The notes: generated from the sequence alone by a model not told the origin. DNA of 64,000 bases from Nostoc sp. T09 (GCF_002154695.1 NZ_MTAV01000121.1:1-64000); one strand, 5' to 3'. Shown: positions 27,197 to 37,544, counted from the first letter of the stretch. Made by a program: numbers and translations.

Positions 27197-27919
27197 TTAA
27201 GTCAAACTTTCAGGTTCTACACCCAAATCTCTTAACCTTTCTTCTAGTATTTGCGCCCTTTGTTCCGCTTCTAAGCGCTGCTGTGCCTCAAAATTAACTC
27301 GTTCTTCCGCTTCCTGAATGCGTTCTTCTGGTGTGAGTAACCTTTGCCCTTGCTCGTCGTACCAGTACAACCATTCCCGTGCAATACCTTGATAAATTCC
27401 TCGTTCTCGCCCAATTCCTAAACCAATCTCTGGTAACCAAACAGGACTACCTGACATGAGTAAATATTCACCATCCACAAGTCGATAAACTTCTAAAAGC
27501 GGCTTTTTCCGGCGTAGAGGATTGTAGATAGCGTAGTATAAAATACCTAGTTTTTTGGCATAAAATTCTTTCCTACTACTGTATTCGCCCCGATGTATTT
27601 GGGAAGCAACCTCTAGTACCAAAATTGGTAACTCTTTTTCTTCCCATAACACATAACTCAAGCGTAAGTATTCATCTATGAAGCGCTTAACTCCCAAGCT
27701 CAGAAAACCATCAGGGACAAGAGCTGGTTGTTTGGGGTCATAATAAATACCCATATTTACACCAAAGAACCAATCCCAACGCTCTGACCAGATCATAGCC
27801 AGCGTACTTTCGAGCAAAGCAGGGATTAGATGTTGTAATTGATTATCCACAGGGGTGTCATCAGAGTTGGGTAGCTCTTCGGAAGATGGCAAACAGTGCA
27901 ACGGGTTGTAGTTTAACAT
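27197..27919 (-). CDS. Uma2 family (DUF820) endonuclease-like protein
   Basis: A 240-aa restriction-endonuclease-fold protein: LVPDGFLSLGVKRF supplies the Asp, then ELPILVLEVASQ the Glu/Val of the PD-(D/E)XK core, then RKEFYAKKLGILYYAIYNP. The C terminus (about 195-235) is a Glu/Arg-rich coiled coil. The family is hugely expanded in cyanobacteria and its role is unknown. It lies at the edge of the toxin-antitoxin island. Confidence 0.88.
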   Translation of the reverse strand: MLNYNPLHCLPSSEELPNSDDTPVDNQLQHLIPALLESTLAMIWSERWDWFFGVNMGIYYDPKQPALVPDGFLSLGVKRFIDEYLRLSYVLWEEKELPILVLEVASQIHRGEYSSRKEFYAKKLGILYYAIYNPLRRKKPLLEVYRLVDGEYLLMSGSPVWLPEIGLGIGRERGIYQGIAREWLYWYDEQGQRLLTPEERIQEAEERVNFEAQQRLEAEQRAQILEERLRDLGVEPESLT

Positions 27920-28008
27920 GAGCGGTATGGCAAATACTGACTCTAGATAGATTGTAGGGAATGAAGTTAACTACGCACACTAATGCTTTGCATATTGATA
28001 ATAAGCAT

Positions 28009-28037
28009 TAAAAAAGAGCGGAAATAAAACCCGCTCT
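28009..28037 (-). terminator. terminator after ndhD
   Basis: Arms GAGCGG (28016-28021) and CCGCTC (28031-28036); read on the minus strand the stem is followed by TTTTTTA. It sits 34 bp after the ndhD stop. Confidence 0.85.
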
Positions 28038-28069
28038 CAAATTAGTAGTATAAAACTATCAATCTTTCC

Positions 28070-29644
28070 CTAATTACCAATGTCCGGAGCAATCAAAGAA
28101 ACCTTTGGTGCTTCTTTTTGTTGTGCTAATGTCGGCACTGAATCACGCAAACGTGCTGTTAACTGTACTGTTGTTGAGTCATACATCTGAGTCAGCAACT
28201 TTGGATAGAAACCAATACCAATAATTGGTACTAACAAACAGGCGATGATAAAGACTTCACGAGGTTCGGCATCTATCAGTGCTTGGTGAGAAACTAATTC
28301 TTCGTTCTCTTGACCGTAGAAAATTTCCCGTAACATCGATAGCAAATAAATTGGCGTTAAAATTAGACCAACTGCCATCAAGAATACCACGATGACTTTG
28401 AATGTTGAGTTATATGCATCGCTGGTAGCAAAGCCTACAAACACCATTAATTCTGCTACAAAACCACTCATGCCTGGCAAAGCTAAAGAAGCCATAGAAC
28501 AGGCTGTAAACATAGCGAAAATTTTCCGCATCTTCTTACCGACACCACCCATTTCATCCAGCATTAGGGTATGTGTCCGGTCATAAGTTGCACCAACCAG
28601 GAAGAATAAACTTGCCCCAATCAAACCGTGGGAAACCATTTGTAATACTGCCCCACTTAATCCTAAATCTGTGAAGGAGGCAATACCAATGGTGACAAAG
28701 CCCATATGCGAAATTGAGGAGTAGGCAATTTTCCGCTTCAGGTTGCGCTGGGCAAAGGATGTCAGGGCAGCGTAGATAATATTCACTACCCCTAATATCA
28801 CCAATACTGGCGCAAAATAAGCATGGGCATCGGGTAGCATTTGGGCATTCATCCGAATTAAGGCATAACCACCCATTTTCAGGAGAATACCTGCCAGTAA
28901 CATATGCACGGGGGCTGTAGCTTCACCGTGAGCATCTGGTAGCCAGGTATGCAAAGGAATGATTGGCAACTTAACGGCGTAGGCAATCAGAAACCCAGCA
29001 TATAGTGCTAGTTGGAAATTGAGAGCGAAATCTTTAAGAGCGATCGCTCGCATATCGAAAGTTACTGTATCGCCGTAAAATCCCATTGTCAGGGCAGACA
29101 GCAAAATAAACAGCGACCCGCCAGCGGTGTACAAAATAAATTTTGTCGCCGCGTATTGCCGCCTTTTGCCCCCCCAAATTGACAGCAGGAAGTATATCGG
29201 TACTAGTTCCAGTTCCCACACCAGGAAAAATAACAGCATATCCTGCACGGCGAACACGGCAATCTGACCGCCATACATTGCCAGAATCAAGAAGTAAAAT
29301 AACTTCGGCTTAAACGTTACAGGCCAGGCCGCTAAAATCGCCAGCGTGGTAATGAATCCAGTCAAAATAATCAGGGGCATTGATAAGCCATCTGCCCCTA
29401 CTGACCAATTCAAATCCATCTGGGGTACCCAGGGGTAACTCTCGACCAACTGCAAATCGGGATTTGAGAAATCGTACCCAGTATAAAAAGCGTAAACAAT
29501 CAGTGCGAAATCTATCAGCCCTACAATCAGGGAATACCAGCGCACTGTTTTGCCATCTTTATCTGGGATGATGGGAATTAGTAGCGACGCGACTATTGGC
29601 AACAGAATAATCGTCGTTAGCCACGGGAAATTAGCTGTATTCAT
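28070..29644 (-). CDS. ndhD: NAD(P)H-quinone oxidoreductase subunit 4 (NdhD1 type)
   Basis: A 524-aa Mrp-type antiporter-like subunit with about 14 membrane helices. Key proton-channel residues are visible in [19 protein letters not shown] (conserved Glu) and [19 protein letters not shown] (conserved Lys and His). It is part of the thylakoid NDH-1 complex in cyclic electron flow and respiration. Pairing with ndhF and the sequence type indicate the NDH-1L form (NdhD1). It lies 235 bp downstream of ndhF, which has its own terminator-like hairpin. Confidence 0.94.
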   Translation of the reverse strand: MNTANFPWLTTIILLPIVASLLIPIIPDKDGKTVRWYSLIVGLIDFALIVYAFYTGYDFSNPDLQLVESYPWVPQMDLNWSVGADGLSMPLIILTGFITTLAILAAWPVTFKPKLFYFLILAMYGGQIAVFAVQDMLLFFLVWELELVPIYFLLSIWGGKRRQYAATKFILYTAGGSLFILLSALTMGFYGDTVTFDMRAIALKDFALNFQLALYAGFLIAYAVKLPIIPLHTWLPDAHGEATAPVHMLLAGILLKMGGYALIRMNAQMLPDAHAYFAPVLVILGVVNIIYAALTSFAQRNLKRKIAYSSISHMGFVTIGIASFTDLGLSGAVLQMVSHGLIGASLFFLVGATYDRTHTLMLDEMGGVGKKMRKIFAMFTACSMASLALPGMSGFVAELMVFVGFATSDAYNSTFKVIVVFLMAVGLILTPIYLLSMLREIFYGQENEELVSHQALIDAEPREVFIIACLLVPIIGIGFYPKLLTQMYDSTTVQLTARLRDSVPTLAQQKEAPKVSLIAPDIGN

Positions 29645-29744
29645 CGCAATTCGTCTGCAATCAAAATCATGTTTGGCAAAAAGTCACTAGCTATTAAGTA
29701 ACAGCTTTTTAGAGATTTGGTCTCCCTTGTTAGGTTGATTTAAT

Positions 29745-29793
29745 AAAAATGAAGAAAGATGAAGGTAGGTAAATGTATCAACCTGCCTTCATC
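29745..29793 (-). terminator. hairpin terminator after ndhF
   Basis: Twelve-base arms at 29758-29769 and 29782-29793 (GATGAAGG and CCTTCATC at the ends, one mismatch). The minus strand continues TTTCTTCATTTTTATT. Readthrough into ndhD may still occur. Confidence 0.75.
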
Positions 29794-29879
29794 TCTATCA
29801 AAGATACTATTTGACTATTCACTAAACACTGAGCTATCAGAAGTAATGTTTCGCCATTACTCAGAAATCAGCACTGAAA

Positions 29880-31982
29880 TTAGGTAATACCAAAGAGAAT
29901 CACTAAGCCCAAAACTGCACCAAAGATAATCAAGGCGTAGAATTGAGCACGACCGTTTTCTAAGTATTTCAGACCCTCACCACTGACAAGGGTGAAAAAA
30001 CCTGTGAGGTTAACAGCACCATCAACAACTCGGAAATCCACTTCCATGACTTGTCTCGCTATACGACGCAAGCCGATAACGAAGACACGATGGTAAATGT
30101 CATCAAAGTACCATTTGTTGAGGGATAGCTCATAAAGTGGTTTGATTTTGGCGGCGATCGCAGCTGGGTCGATTTTACCCCGCAAATACATCAAGGAAGC
30201 CAAGGTAATGCCAATTAAGGAAATACCTACGGAAGCCCCCGCCATAATGTAAAATTCCGTCGGGTTAAACTCGGCGGCTTTTTCTAGAACTTCGGTGAGG
30301 GTTTCACTGGGCGGGAAGATAAATTCCTCGAAGTAGTTGGCGTAGGGTGTGCCTACCAAACCAATCAAAATCGAAGGCACGGCTAAAAGTGCCAAAGGTA
30401 GGGTCATTGTCCACGGTGACTCATGGGGAGTATCGCTGTGATGCCCATGAGAGTCATGGGAGTCATGATGAGCGCCTGTGGCAGCCAATTCACCTTTTTT
30501 CATGGCCCCAGGTCCAAAAGTTGGGGCTGGTTCTGCTGACTCTAACTCCAGGATGATTGTCGCTGCTTTCTTGAGCTTATCCTTGATTTTATCGTCAGTT
30601 CCCCGGAATTTGCCTTCAAATGTCATGAAATACATTCTAAACATATAGAAAGCCGTAATTCCGGCGGTTAGCCAGCCAATCATCCACAGAAATGGATTAG
30701 CCTCAAAAGCTTTCCCCAAAATTTCATCTTTTGACCAGAAACCGGCAAAAGGTGGAACACCAGAAATTGCCAAGCAACCAATTAAGAAGGTAATCCCGGT
30801 GATTGGCATATACTTGCGCAATCCCCCCATCAACCGCATATCTTGAGCTAATACGGGGTCGTGACCAACGACTCCTTCCATACCGTGGATCACGGAACCG
30901 GAACCCAAGAACAGCATCGCCTTGAAATAGGCGTGGGTCATCAGGTGAAATAATCCGGCGCTGTAGGAACCTACTCCCATTGCCATCACCATGTAACCCA
31001 ACTGGGAAATGGTGGAGTAAGCTAAACCTTTTTTGATGTCATTTTGGGTAATCGCAATGCTTGCCCCTAAAAACGCCGTAAATGCCCCTGTAAAAGCAAT
31101 TACGTTCATTGCTGCTGGCACATGCTCAAAAACTGGGTACATCCGGGCAATCAGGAACACCCCGGCTGCTACCATTGTTGCGGCGTGGATTAAGGCCGAA
31201 ATAGGGGTCGGGCCTTCCATCGCATCCGGTAGCCACACATGGAGAGGAAATTGGGCTGATTTTGCCACCGGGCCCAGGAAGACTAAAATCGCCAACAGGA
31301 CAGCCAGAAAATTGCTGACAGAACCCGATTGTACTAGTTGAGCTAGGCGATCGCCCATGACACCAAAATCAAAGCTTCCTGTCGCCCAGAACAGCCCCAA
31401 AATGCCGAGTAATAGACCGAAGTCTCCCACGCGGTTGGTGACAAATGCTTTTTGGGCTGCATCTGCTGCTGACTTGCGATCGTACCAAAAGCCGACCAGC
31501 AAGTAGGAGCACATCCCCACTAGTTCCCAGAATATATAAACTTGCACTAGGTTGGAGCTGACCACCAGACCCAACATTGAAGAACCAAACAAACTGAGAT
31601 AGGCGTAAAACCTGACGTAGCCAGGGTCATGAGCCATGTAGCCATCGGTATAGACCATGACTAAGAAAGCTACTGTGGTCACAATCACCAGCATCAGAGC
31701 TGTCAGGTGGTCGATCGTGTAGCCCATACTCAGGTGAAAATTGCCTGCTGCTGCCCATTCTAGGGTGCGGATATAAGTTGGATGTCCTTGAATTTGGCTC
31801 CACAGCAAGGCAATGGACAGCCCCATCGCTGCTCCCATTAGGGAGATAATCACTACAGCGTTCAGCTGCCGCAGGCGGTTTGTCACCTGATTTATCGAAA
31901 TTAATCCTAGACCGACCAGCATTGCCCCCAAAAGAGGCAATACAGGAATCAGCCAGGCATATTGATAGATTACTTCCATCAC
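29880..31982 (-). CDS. ndhF: NAD(P)H-quinone oxidoreductase subunit 5 (NdhF1 type)
   Basis: A 700-aa distal proton-pumping subunit of NDH-1 with about 15-16 helices. IFWELVGMCSYLLVGFWYDR, KSAQFPLHVWLPDAMEGPTP and the C-terminal lateral-helix region identify NdhF. A His/Asp-rich cytoplasmic stretch, HHDSHDSHGHHSD (about residues 500-515), interrupts the C-terminal half and could bind metal. It pairs with ndhD for NDH-1L. ATG 31982 is the natural start (EVIYQYAWLIPVLPL). Confidence 0.95.
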   Translation of the reverse strand: MMEVIYQYAWLIPVLPLLGAMLVGLGLISINQVTNRLRQLNAVVIISLMGAAMGLSIALLWSQIQGHPTYIRTLEWAAAGNFHLSMGYTIDHLTALMLVIVTTVAFLVMVYTDGYMAHDPGYVRFYAYLSLFGSSMLGLVVSSNLVQVYIFWELVGMCSYLLVGFWYDRKSAADAAQKAFVTNRVGDFGLLLGILGLFWATGSFDFGVMGDRLAQLVQSGSVSNFLAVLLAILVFLGPVAKSAQFPLHVWLPDAMEGPTPISALIHAATMVAAGVFLIARMYPVFEHVPAAMNVIAFTGAFTAFLGASIAITQNDIKKGLAYSTISQLGYMVMAMGVGSYSAGLFHLMTHAYFKAMLFLGSGSVIHGMEGVVGHDPVLAQDMRLMGGLRKYMPITGITFLIGCLAISGVPPFAGFWSKDEILGKAFEANPFLWMIGWLTAGITAFYMFRMYFMTFEGKFRGTDDKIKDKLKKAATIILELESAEPAPTFGPGAMKKGELAATGAHHDSHDSHGHHSDTPHESPWTMTLPLALLAVPSILIGLVGTPYANYFEEFIFPPSETLTEVLEKAAEFNPTEFYIMAGASVGISLIGITLASLMYLRGKIDPAAIAAKIKPLYELSLNKWYFDDIYHRVFVIGLRRIARQVMEVDFRVVDGAVNLTGFFTLVSGEGLKYLENGRAQFYALIIFGAVLGLVILFGIT

Positions 31983-32396
31983 TGACGCGTACTTTTAGGA
32001 TTCTTGACTAAGTTAGGACAGCGCTGCCGACGGTCTTGAGAAGACTGGGGCGGAGAAAAAAGTTTATAGACACTGTCTTCGGTCGCCAGAATTGTACTCT
32101 TTTGGAGAACTCGCAGGGTAGCAAGTGGCATTTTAAGTGCACAGGCGACTGCATTAGCGCATCATCACTTTAAAGCAATCTCCGTTGCGGTCAACTGTCC
32201 GTCCTCAAGCAACTGTCTATGTCGAACTGTTAATAATTGTGACATACACCCTTTAGCATAAAATACCCCACCCGGAGGTCTTTGGGTGGGGCGTTAAGCT
32301 TGGTTTTAGATTTGCTTTAGTAAGGTAATACTTAATAGTCAATCGTCAAGAGTGAAGATACTCAAAATTGAGTATTGACTTTTGACTTTTTTATGG
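31983..32396. other. long ndhF upstream region
   Basis: The 414 bp contain no coding sequence. On the minus strand they must carry the ndhF promoter and leader. A TTGACC word near 32190-32200 (minus) could be a -35 box, but no convincing -10 element is spaced from it. The thioredoxin terminator lies at 32266-32291. Confidence 0.4.
32266..32291 (-). terminator. hairpin after the thioredoxin gene
   Basis: Perfect eight-base arms CCCCACCC (32266-32273) and GGGTGGGG (32284-32291). The minus strand continues TATTTTATG, a moderate T tract. It lies about 105 bp past the thioredoxin stop. Confidence 0.65.
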
Positions 32397-32777
32397 CTAT
32401 CGACATCCTAAATCTACTGTTTTTTGGCTATTGTAGGTTTGAGAGCGATTGCTGTAGCTAGCTTTGATGTCTTCTAAAGCTAGACGTAAATCGTCTCTAC
32501 CACGAAAACCCTCAAGACGATACTGGATAGTGCCATTTTCAATTAACAGTAAAGTAGGCAGTGATTTTAGTCGATATGTAGTAGACAATTTAAAATTTTG
32601 GTCAGCATTAACCCCAACTAACTTAATTTGCTCCCCGCATTGGGCTTTAAATTGCAACAACAAGGGATGGATAATGCGGCACAAGCCACACCAAGGTGCT
32701 TCAAAATTCACTAAAACCGGAATAGGAGATTCTAAAACTTCTTGAGTAAATGTCCGCTCACTAACCGACAACACCAT
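32397..32777 (-). CDS. thioredoxin-family protein with CGLC active site
   Basis: A 126-aa thioredoxin fold protein: VLVNFEAPWCGLCRIIHP, central beta strands, and cis-Pro in SLPTLLLIENG. The active site is CGLC rather than CGPC, and Arg follows it instead of Lys, which alters the redox potential expected of a classical thioredoxin. The C-terminal tail (about 110-126) is polar. It may be an atypical cyanobacterial thioredoxin. It lies between ndhF and the NnrU-like gene on the same strand. Confidence 0.88.
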   Translation of the reverse strand: MVLSVSERTFTQEVLESPIPVLVNFEAPWCGLCRIIHPLLLQFKAQCGEQIKLVGVNADQNFKLSTTYRLKSLPTLLLIENGTIQYRLEGFRGRDDLRLALEDIKASYSNRSQTYNSQKTVDLGCR

Positions 32778-32912
32778 GACGCCTCTAAAATTATAGGGTT
32801 TTTATATCAAACTAACTATCAACAGCTAGCGTTGGCAAGCCACTTCTGTCGATAGACGCTCTCAGGGCACAGATAGTTAATCAAAATTGAGCGCGTTGTT
32901 TGCGGCACTGAT

Positions 32913-32946
32913 AAAAAGCCAGCGCGACATTAGTGGTGGCTTTTTT
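32913..32946. terminator. bidirectional hairpin upstream of the thioredoxin gene
   Basis: Nine-base arms AAAAAGCCA (32913-32921) and TGGCTTTTT (32937-32945) with T runs on both strands. On the minus strand it is about 230 bp after the NnrU-like stop. Confidence 0.6.
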
Positions 32947-33176
32947 GGGATTTTCAAATCTTGATAGCCACTGCTGCCTAGGAATTCAGGTTGAATCTGC
33001 TATTTATCCGCGCAAAAGTTATTTACCAGCAACTACCAATATAAATTCTTCAACCGACTACATCCACCCCCACTGACAGCTATTTGAATTTATCCTACAT
33101 TGATTTGGTAGCAATTGATAAGTTGAGATTTTCATGTATTTGAGTAGTATCTTCTGATATTGGGGATCGCCTAAAG

Positions 33177-33893
33177 CTACCATGTTAGCCTACTAGTTGC
33201 TGCCAATAACAGGGGGTGCGACCACCAAAGCAAAGCTACAAATATGGCAACTCCTAAATAGGCAGGGCGAAGAAATTCTGACCATTTAAGACATTGACGA
33301 CCTTCTATAATTGCGCGAAAAGGAATAATTGAAGTCCGTTGTTTAACAATTTCAAAGGCTTCTCCATAGCGTAGACTCAGGCGGCGATCCCCGTGCCAAA
33401 CACCAAACAAGTGATGCAACACTAGCCCAATTGAGGTAATCAGGGTAAAGGAAGTACCTAGCCAAAGAGTATGGGCAACACACCAAATTATTTGTCCTAC
33501 CATTTGGGGATGACGTGTGATGCGGATAATTCCCGATTCGTAAAGATAGACCTGAGGCTTTTGAATGGCGGCAATTTCTAGTAGATTGAAGGTAGCAGGA
33601 TACAAAAATAAAAAGGAAATCGCTGACAGCACCCAAACTAAAATCTGCACACCTGGTACATCTTTTACCTGCCAAAGTTGCAAGCCATCATAACGGTGAT
33701 TAAAAAAGTAAATAATTAATACTACAGCTAACGGCAGGCTGACTAAGGCAAATAAAATCCGATAAAGCCTTGGCCCAATGTATTCTTCTGCCCAAGGACG
33801 TAAAGCAGCTCCCCCACTGTGAGCGATCGCAAAAACTAACTGTAGCCCCAATATGACAAAATGACTGGGGGTTAACCAAGAAATCAGCATCAT
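33177..33893 (-). CDS. NnrU/Z-ISO-like membrane protein
   Basis: A 238-aa membrane protein with about six helices and the NnrU-family histidines in FAIAHSGGAALRPW, RHPQMVGQIIWCVAHTLWL and VLHHLFGVWHGDRR. Plant 15-cis-zeta-carotene isomerase (Z-ISO) belongs to this family and uses haem ligated by such residues, so a carotenoid isomerase role is possible but unproven. Two adjacent ATGs (33893, 33890) make the start uncertain by one residue. Confidence 0.8.
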   Translation of the reverse strand: MMLISWLTPSHFVILGLQLVFAIAHSGGAALRPWAEEYIGPRLYRILFALVSLPLAVVLIIYFFNHRYDGLQLWQVKDVPGVQILVWVLSAISFLFLYPATFNLLEIAAIQKPQVYLYESGIIRITRHPQMVGQIIWCVAHTLWLGTSFTLITSIGLVLHHLFGVWHGDRRLSLRYGEAFEIVKQRTSIIPFRAIIEGRQCLKWSEFLRPAYLGVAIFVALLWWSHPLLLAATSRLTW

Positions 33894-34108
33894 ACTTATA
33901 CGTAAGTGAAGTAAATTAAAGAAAACTTAGTACAGTACAACCAATACCACAAAGTATTTAAACGGGGACTTTAGTCAAGATGTTGTGCTACTGTCTTTTT
34001 CGAGTCAAGCTTCCAAGTTTAAGATGCAATGAATCATGCCGACCTCGCTGGGTGTGAAATGCTGATTTCTTGCCAAAGCCGCTCCTTTCTTGTTTGTGGG
34101 TTTAGCCT

Positions 34109-35122
34109 ATGTCTGACCTTCCTTTCACTTTAGATCAGTTACGTATTCTCAAAGCGATCGCCGTAGAAGGGAGCTTCAAGCGCGCCGCTGATAGTCTTTA
34201 TGTCTCCCAACCTGCCGTCAGCTTGCAAGTGCAAAATTTAGAACGGCAGCTGGATGTCCCTTTATTTGATCGAGGAGGACGTCGTGCACAATTAACAGAA
34301 GCTGGGCATCTACTTCTGAGTTACGGGGAAAAAATTCTTAGTCTGTGTCAGGAAACCTGCCGTGCTATTGAGGATTTACAAAATCTCCAAGGTGGCACTT
34401 TGATTGTCGGTGCTTCTCAAACCACTGGCACCTATCTGTTGCCCAGAATGATCGGGATGTTTAGACAAAAATATCCCGATGTGGCAGTACAATTACACGT
34501 TCACTCGACTCGCCGAACCGCTTGGAGTGTAGCTAACGGACAAGTGGATTTAGCCATCATTGGCGGCGAAATTCCCGGTGAATTAGCAGAATCTTTAGAA
34601 ATGATTCCCTACGCTGAAGACGAGCTGGTGCTGATTTTACCGATCTTTCATCCCTTTAGCAAACTCGAAACTATCCAAAAAGAAGACCTTTATAAACTAC
34701 AATTCATCACTCTAGATTCGCAATCGACTATCCGCAAAGTAATCGATCAAGTACTAGCACGCTGTGAAATTGATACGCGACGTTTCAAAGTCGAAATGGA
34801 ATTGAATTCGATAGAAGCAATTAAAAATGCCGTGCAATCTGGTTTGGGGGCTGCTTTTGTTTCCACCTCCGCCATTGCTAAAGAGTTGCAAATGGGCGTG
34901 CTGCACTGTGCACCTATTGAAGGTGTCGTTGTTAAGCGCACACTGTGGCTGATTTTTAATCCAAATCGTTATCGATCCAAGGCAGCAGAAGCTTTTAGCC
35001 AGGAAATTTTACCCCAGTTTGCTACCCCTGGCTGGAACCATAACATGTTAAAACTGTCGCAAAAAAAATTAATGGTAAATACATTGGATGTAATGACGCC
35101 AGTCGCCACTGACGACGGTTAA
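34109..35122 (+). CDS. pacR: LysR-type regulator (RbcR/PacR, Ycf30 type)
   Basis: A 337-aa LysR regulator. The N-terminal winged helix ([20 protein letters not shown], then [19 protein letters not shown]) and the effector domain ([20 protein letters not shown]) match the highly conserved cyanobacterial/plastid RbcR (Ycf30). In Anabaena PCC 7120 I recall this protein as PacR (All3953), a global regulator of carbon assimilation. It probably controls rubisco, carbon-concentrating and NDH genes. It is divergent from the nnrU-trx-ndhF-ndhD series, matching the 7120 order I remember. Confidence 0.9.
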   Translation: MSDLPFTLDQLRILKAIAVEGSFKRAADSLYVSQPAVSLQVQNLERQLDVPLFDRGGRRAQLTEAGHLLLSYGEKILSLCQETCRAIEDLQNLQGGTLIVGASQTTGTYLLPRMIGMFRQKYPDVAVQLHVHSTRRTAWSVANGQVDLAIIGGEIPGELAESLEMIPYAEDELVLILPIFHPFSKLETIQKEDLYKLQFITLDSQSTIRKVIDQVLARCEIDTRRFKVEMELNSIEAIKNAVQSGLGAAFVSTSAIAKELQMGVLHCAPIEGVVVKRTLWLIFNPNRYRSKAAEAFSQEILPQFATPGWNHNMLKLSQKKLMVNTLDVMTPVATDDG

Positions 35123-35147
35123 CCTTTGGTCTATTAGTTATTAGTCA

Positions 35148-35750
35148 TTAGTGAGCTAGTGCTATCTTGGGAAGCCACAAACTTGGGGAGGCAGTGCGTT
35201 GCGGAGCCAGTTGCGTGGTGTTAGCGCAGCGGTGAGCCAGTCCGGTGGACGGGTTTCCCGAGGCACTCCGTTGGGCGGGTTCCCCGACTTGTAGGAAGTG
35301 CCGTCGGCATAAAGGAACCAGCGCGTTCGGTCGCCAGACTTGTAGACGCCGGAAGCGGCTTCCCGCAGGGTAGCGACTGGCGTGAACTGGCGTTCCCCGT
35401 AGGGGTTCTCGCAGAGTACCCGTAGGGTAGCGGCGTAGGAGCGACTGCCGAAAGGGTTTCCCGACTGAGCAAACTGGCGTGAGCTTGCCTCTGTGAAGCA
35501 ACTGCCGTTGCTCTGCCGGCTTGTAGACGCCCGGAAGGCAGCTAATCTACCCTGTGGGAACCTTCTTCTTCTGCAAAGATGCTAACGCGGTAAGCGCAGC
35601 TATGCCCGAAGGGCTTTACGAGGGAACGAGAACGCCTAACGGCGAACCCGCAGGGTAGTAAGTGACGTGGTTTCCCCCATGAGCAACTAGCGTAGACGCC
35701 CGGAGGGCGGCTTCTCGTAGAGTACCCGAAGAGTCATGAGTCATTAGTTA
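35148..35750. repeat. GC-rich palindromic repeat array
   Basis: The interval is a mosaic of short repeats, far richer in GC than the flanks. GTAGACGCC occurs at 35342, 35523 and 35692; GAGTACCCGTAGGGTAG and GAGTACCCGAAGAGTC, CCGCAGGGTAG (twice) and GGGTTTCCCGA (twice) recur as well. Most units are small inverted repeats able to form hairpins. Minus-strand frames across it (35148-35501) are by-products. The array fills nearly the whole 856-bp gap between the LysR and kinase genes. Confidence 0.85.
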
Positions 35751-35978
35751 AAGAGACTATTATTGCTGCACGGCAGTTAAATGTCTGTTAAAGGAAATTT
35801 ATCCTAAGCTTTTGCCTGTTGCACATGTAAAGTACTTACTCTACTCTTGCCGCTTGTCAGCATCTACTAAAGCGGCTGACGCCGAAATTGCAAGGTAGGG
35901 GAAATTTATATACGCCGCGCTGTACGATGGACTACTAACTATGGACTCCTGACTATGGACTATTGACGAATAACTAAA

Positions 35979-37385
35979 ATGGAAGTTTACTGCACTCGTC
36001 CACGCTGTCCGCGTCCACAAAACTATTTTGCGGATTTAGATGATAATACGACGCTGAAAACAGCCCAGCAAAAATACTGTACTACCTGTGGAATGCCACT
36101 AATGCTCGATGGTCGATATGTACCAATCAAGCTCCTAGGTAGGGGAGGGTTTGGAGCCGCATTTTTAGCGCGCGATCGCCGGATTCCAGGAATGCGCCAA
36201 TGCGTAGTTAAGCAGTTTCAACCTACGGGGAATTTAACTTCTACTCAATTGCAATTAGCCCAGCAGTTATTTGAAAGAGAAGCAGAAGTTCTTGCACAAA
36301 TAGGAAACGAACACGAGCAAATTCCTGACTTATTTGCTTTCTTTCCAATGACCATTCCCAGCTTGCATCCAGGACAGCAGGACCAGTTTTTTTATTTAGT
36401 ACAAGAATATATTAATGGGCAAAATCTTGAGGAAGAATTAGCTACAAAAGGTAGATTTTCTGAACAAGAAATTTTAGAAGTACTACAAGAAATTCTCAAG
36501 GTACTCACGTTTGTTCATGACAGAGGCATTATCCATAGAGATATTAAACCCTCAAATATCATGCGTCGTCGTGATGGCAAACTCTTTCTGCTAGATTTTG
36601 GTGCGGTCAAGCAAGTGACAAATGCTCCTGCAACGTCTTCTACAGGAATTTATTCTATGGGATTTGCACCGCCTGAGCAGATGGCTGGAAATCAGGTCTT
36701 CCCATCTACAGATTTATATGCCCTGGCTGTAACTGTTTTGACCTTGCTAACTGGTCAAGAAGCAACTAAGTTATTTGATGGCTATAGTAACCAGTGGAAT
36801 TGGCGAGCACAAGCTATTGTTAATCCTCGCCTAGCTAATATTTTAGACAAGATGCTCCTCTCGGCTGCAAATCAACGCTTTCAGTCAGCCCAAGAGGTAT
36901 TAGATGCATTGAGAGAAATTTATACGCCACAGTTAGTACCACCTACAGAAATTCCATCTAGACCTCATGTGGTTACATCGCCACCAGTCATACAAGGTAC
37001 TAGTCCTGTTGCCTCACCATCGCCACCGATTATACCAGCCTTTTCTACATGGGAATTGTTAGGAGGAGCCGCCTTTAGTGGGTTTGAAGGCGCATTAATC
37101 GCGATCGCTGGTTTCAGTCTGCTACATAACCCTATTGTTACTCTAAGTATTTCATTTGTGATTTTGGGAATACTGATTTTTGCCCAAGCGAGAAGGTGGA
37201 TAGAAAAGTTAGATTTATTAATTATTCCAGGAATTACTCTTGCTATTATCTTTTTTGTGCCCTTGTTACGTGGTGAACTTAGCATTCAGCAAGTTTTGGT
37301 ATTAGCAGTTGCCGCAGCTTTAGTAACTATTGCATTAACAGCACTATTTCGTCTGATTTATAAATTGCTTTCTCTGATTCTTTAA
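35979..37385 (+). CDS. Ser/Thr protein kinase, 4-Cys N terminus, membrane-anchored
   Basis: A 468-aa Hanks-type kinase. An N-terminal zinc-ribbon-like stretch (CTRPRCPRP and YCTTCGMPL, four Cys) precedes the kinase (about 45-310): GRGGFGAAFLARD, catalytic HRDIKPSNI, DFGAVKQ and APPEQMAG. A Pro-rich linker leads to about four C-terminal membrane helices (350-468). The 4-Cys kinases are a cyanobacterial group. The C-terminal membrane sensor and the phosphate-binding proteins encoded next to it suggest a role in phosphate sensing; that is inference from context. Confidence 0.9.
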   Translation: MEVYCTRPRCPRPQNYFADLDDNTTLKTAQQKYCTTCGMPLMLDGRYVPIKLLGRGGFGAAFLARDRRIPGMRQCVVKQFQPTGNLTSTQLQLAQQLFEREAEVLAQIGNEHEQIPDLFAFFPMTIPSLHPGQQDQFFYLVQEYINGQNLEEELATKGRFSEQEILEVLQEILKVLTFVHDRGIIHRDIKPSNIMRRRDGKLFLLDFGAVKQVTNAPATSSTGIYSMGFAPPEQMAGNQVFPSTDLYALAVTVLTLLTGQEATKLFDGYSNQWNWRAQAIVNPRLANILDKMLLSAANQRFQSAQEVLDALREIYTPQLVPPTEIPSRPHVVTSPPVIQGTSPVASPSPPIIPAFSTWELLGGAAFSGFEGALIAIAGFSLLHNPIVTLSISFVILGILIFAQARRWIEKLDLLIIPGITLAIIFFVPLLRGELSIQQVLVLAVAAALVTIALTALFRLIYKLLSLIL

Positions 37386-37469
37386 GCCCTCCCCTTTTAA
37401 TAAGATTGCTTAGAGCGACTGTCCTAATTGACAAGTGGGACTTTTTGCCAAGTTTAGTAACGATAAATC

Positions 37470-37499
37470 ATTAACCTAGTCTTAACCTAGACTAAACCT
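37470..37499 (+). promoter_or_regulatory. Pho box (SphR site), three direct repeats
   Basis: ATTAACCT (37470-37477), CTTAACCT (37481-37488) and CTAAACCT (37492-37499) are spaced by exactly 3 bp, an 11-bp period. This is the cyanobacterial SphR consensus (YTTAAYCT-type repeats). A TATAGA -10-like word follows at 37519-37524 and the PstS-like start codon at 37545. No -35 box is evident, as expected for an activator-dependent promoter. Confidence 0.85.
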
Positions 37500-37544
37500 C
37501 AAAATGGGACATTGCGTTTATAGATAAAAATCAAAATAACAACT

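Noticed and set aside
35148-35501. Minus-strand frames of 83-117 codons in the repeat array
   Set aside because: They are made entirely of repeat units, with Arg/Pro/Ser-rich composition and no domain; by-product of GC-rich palindromes.
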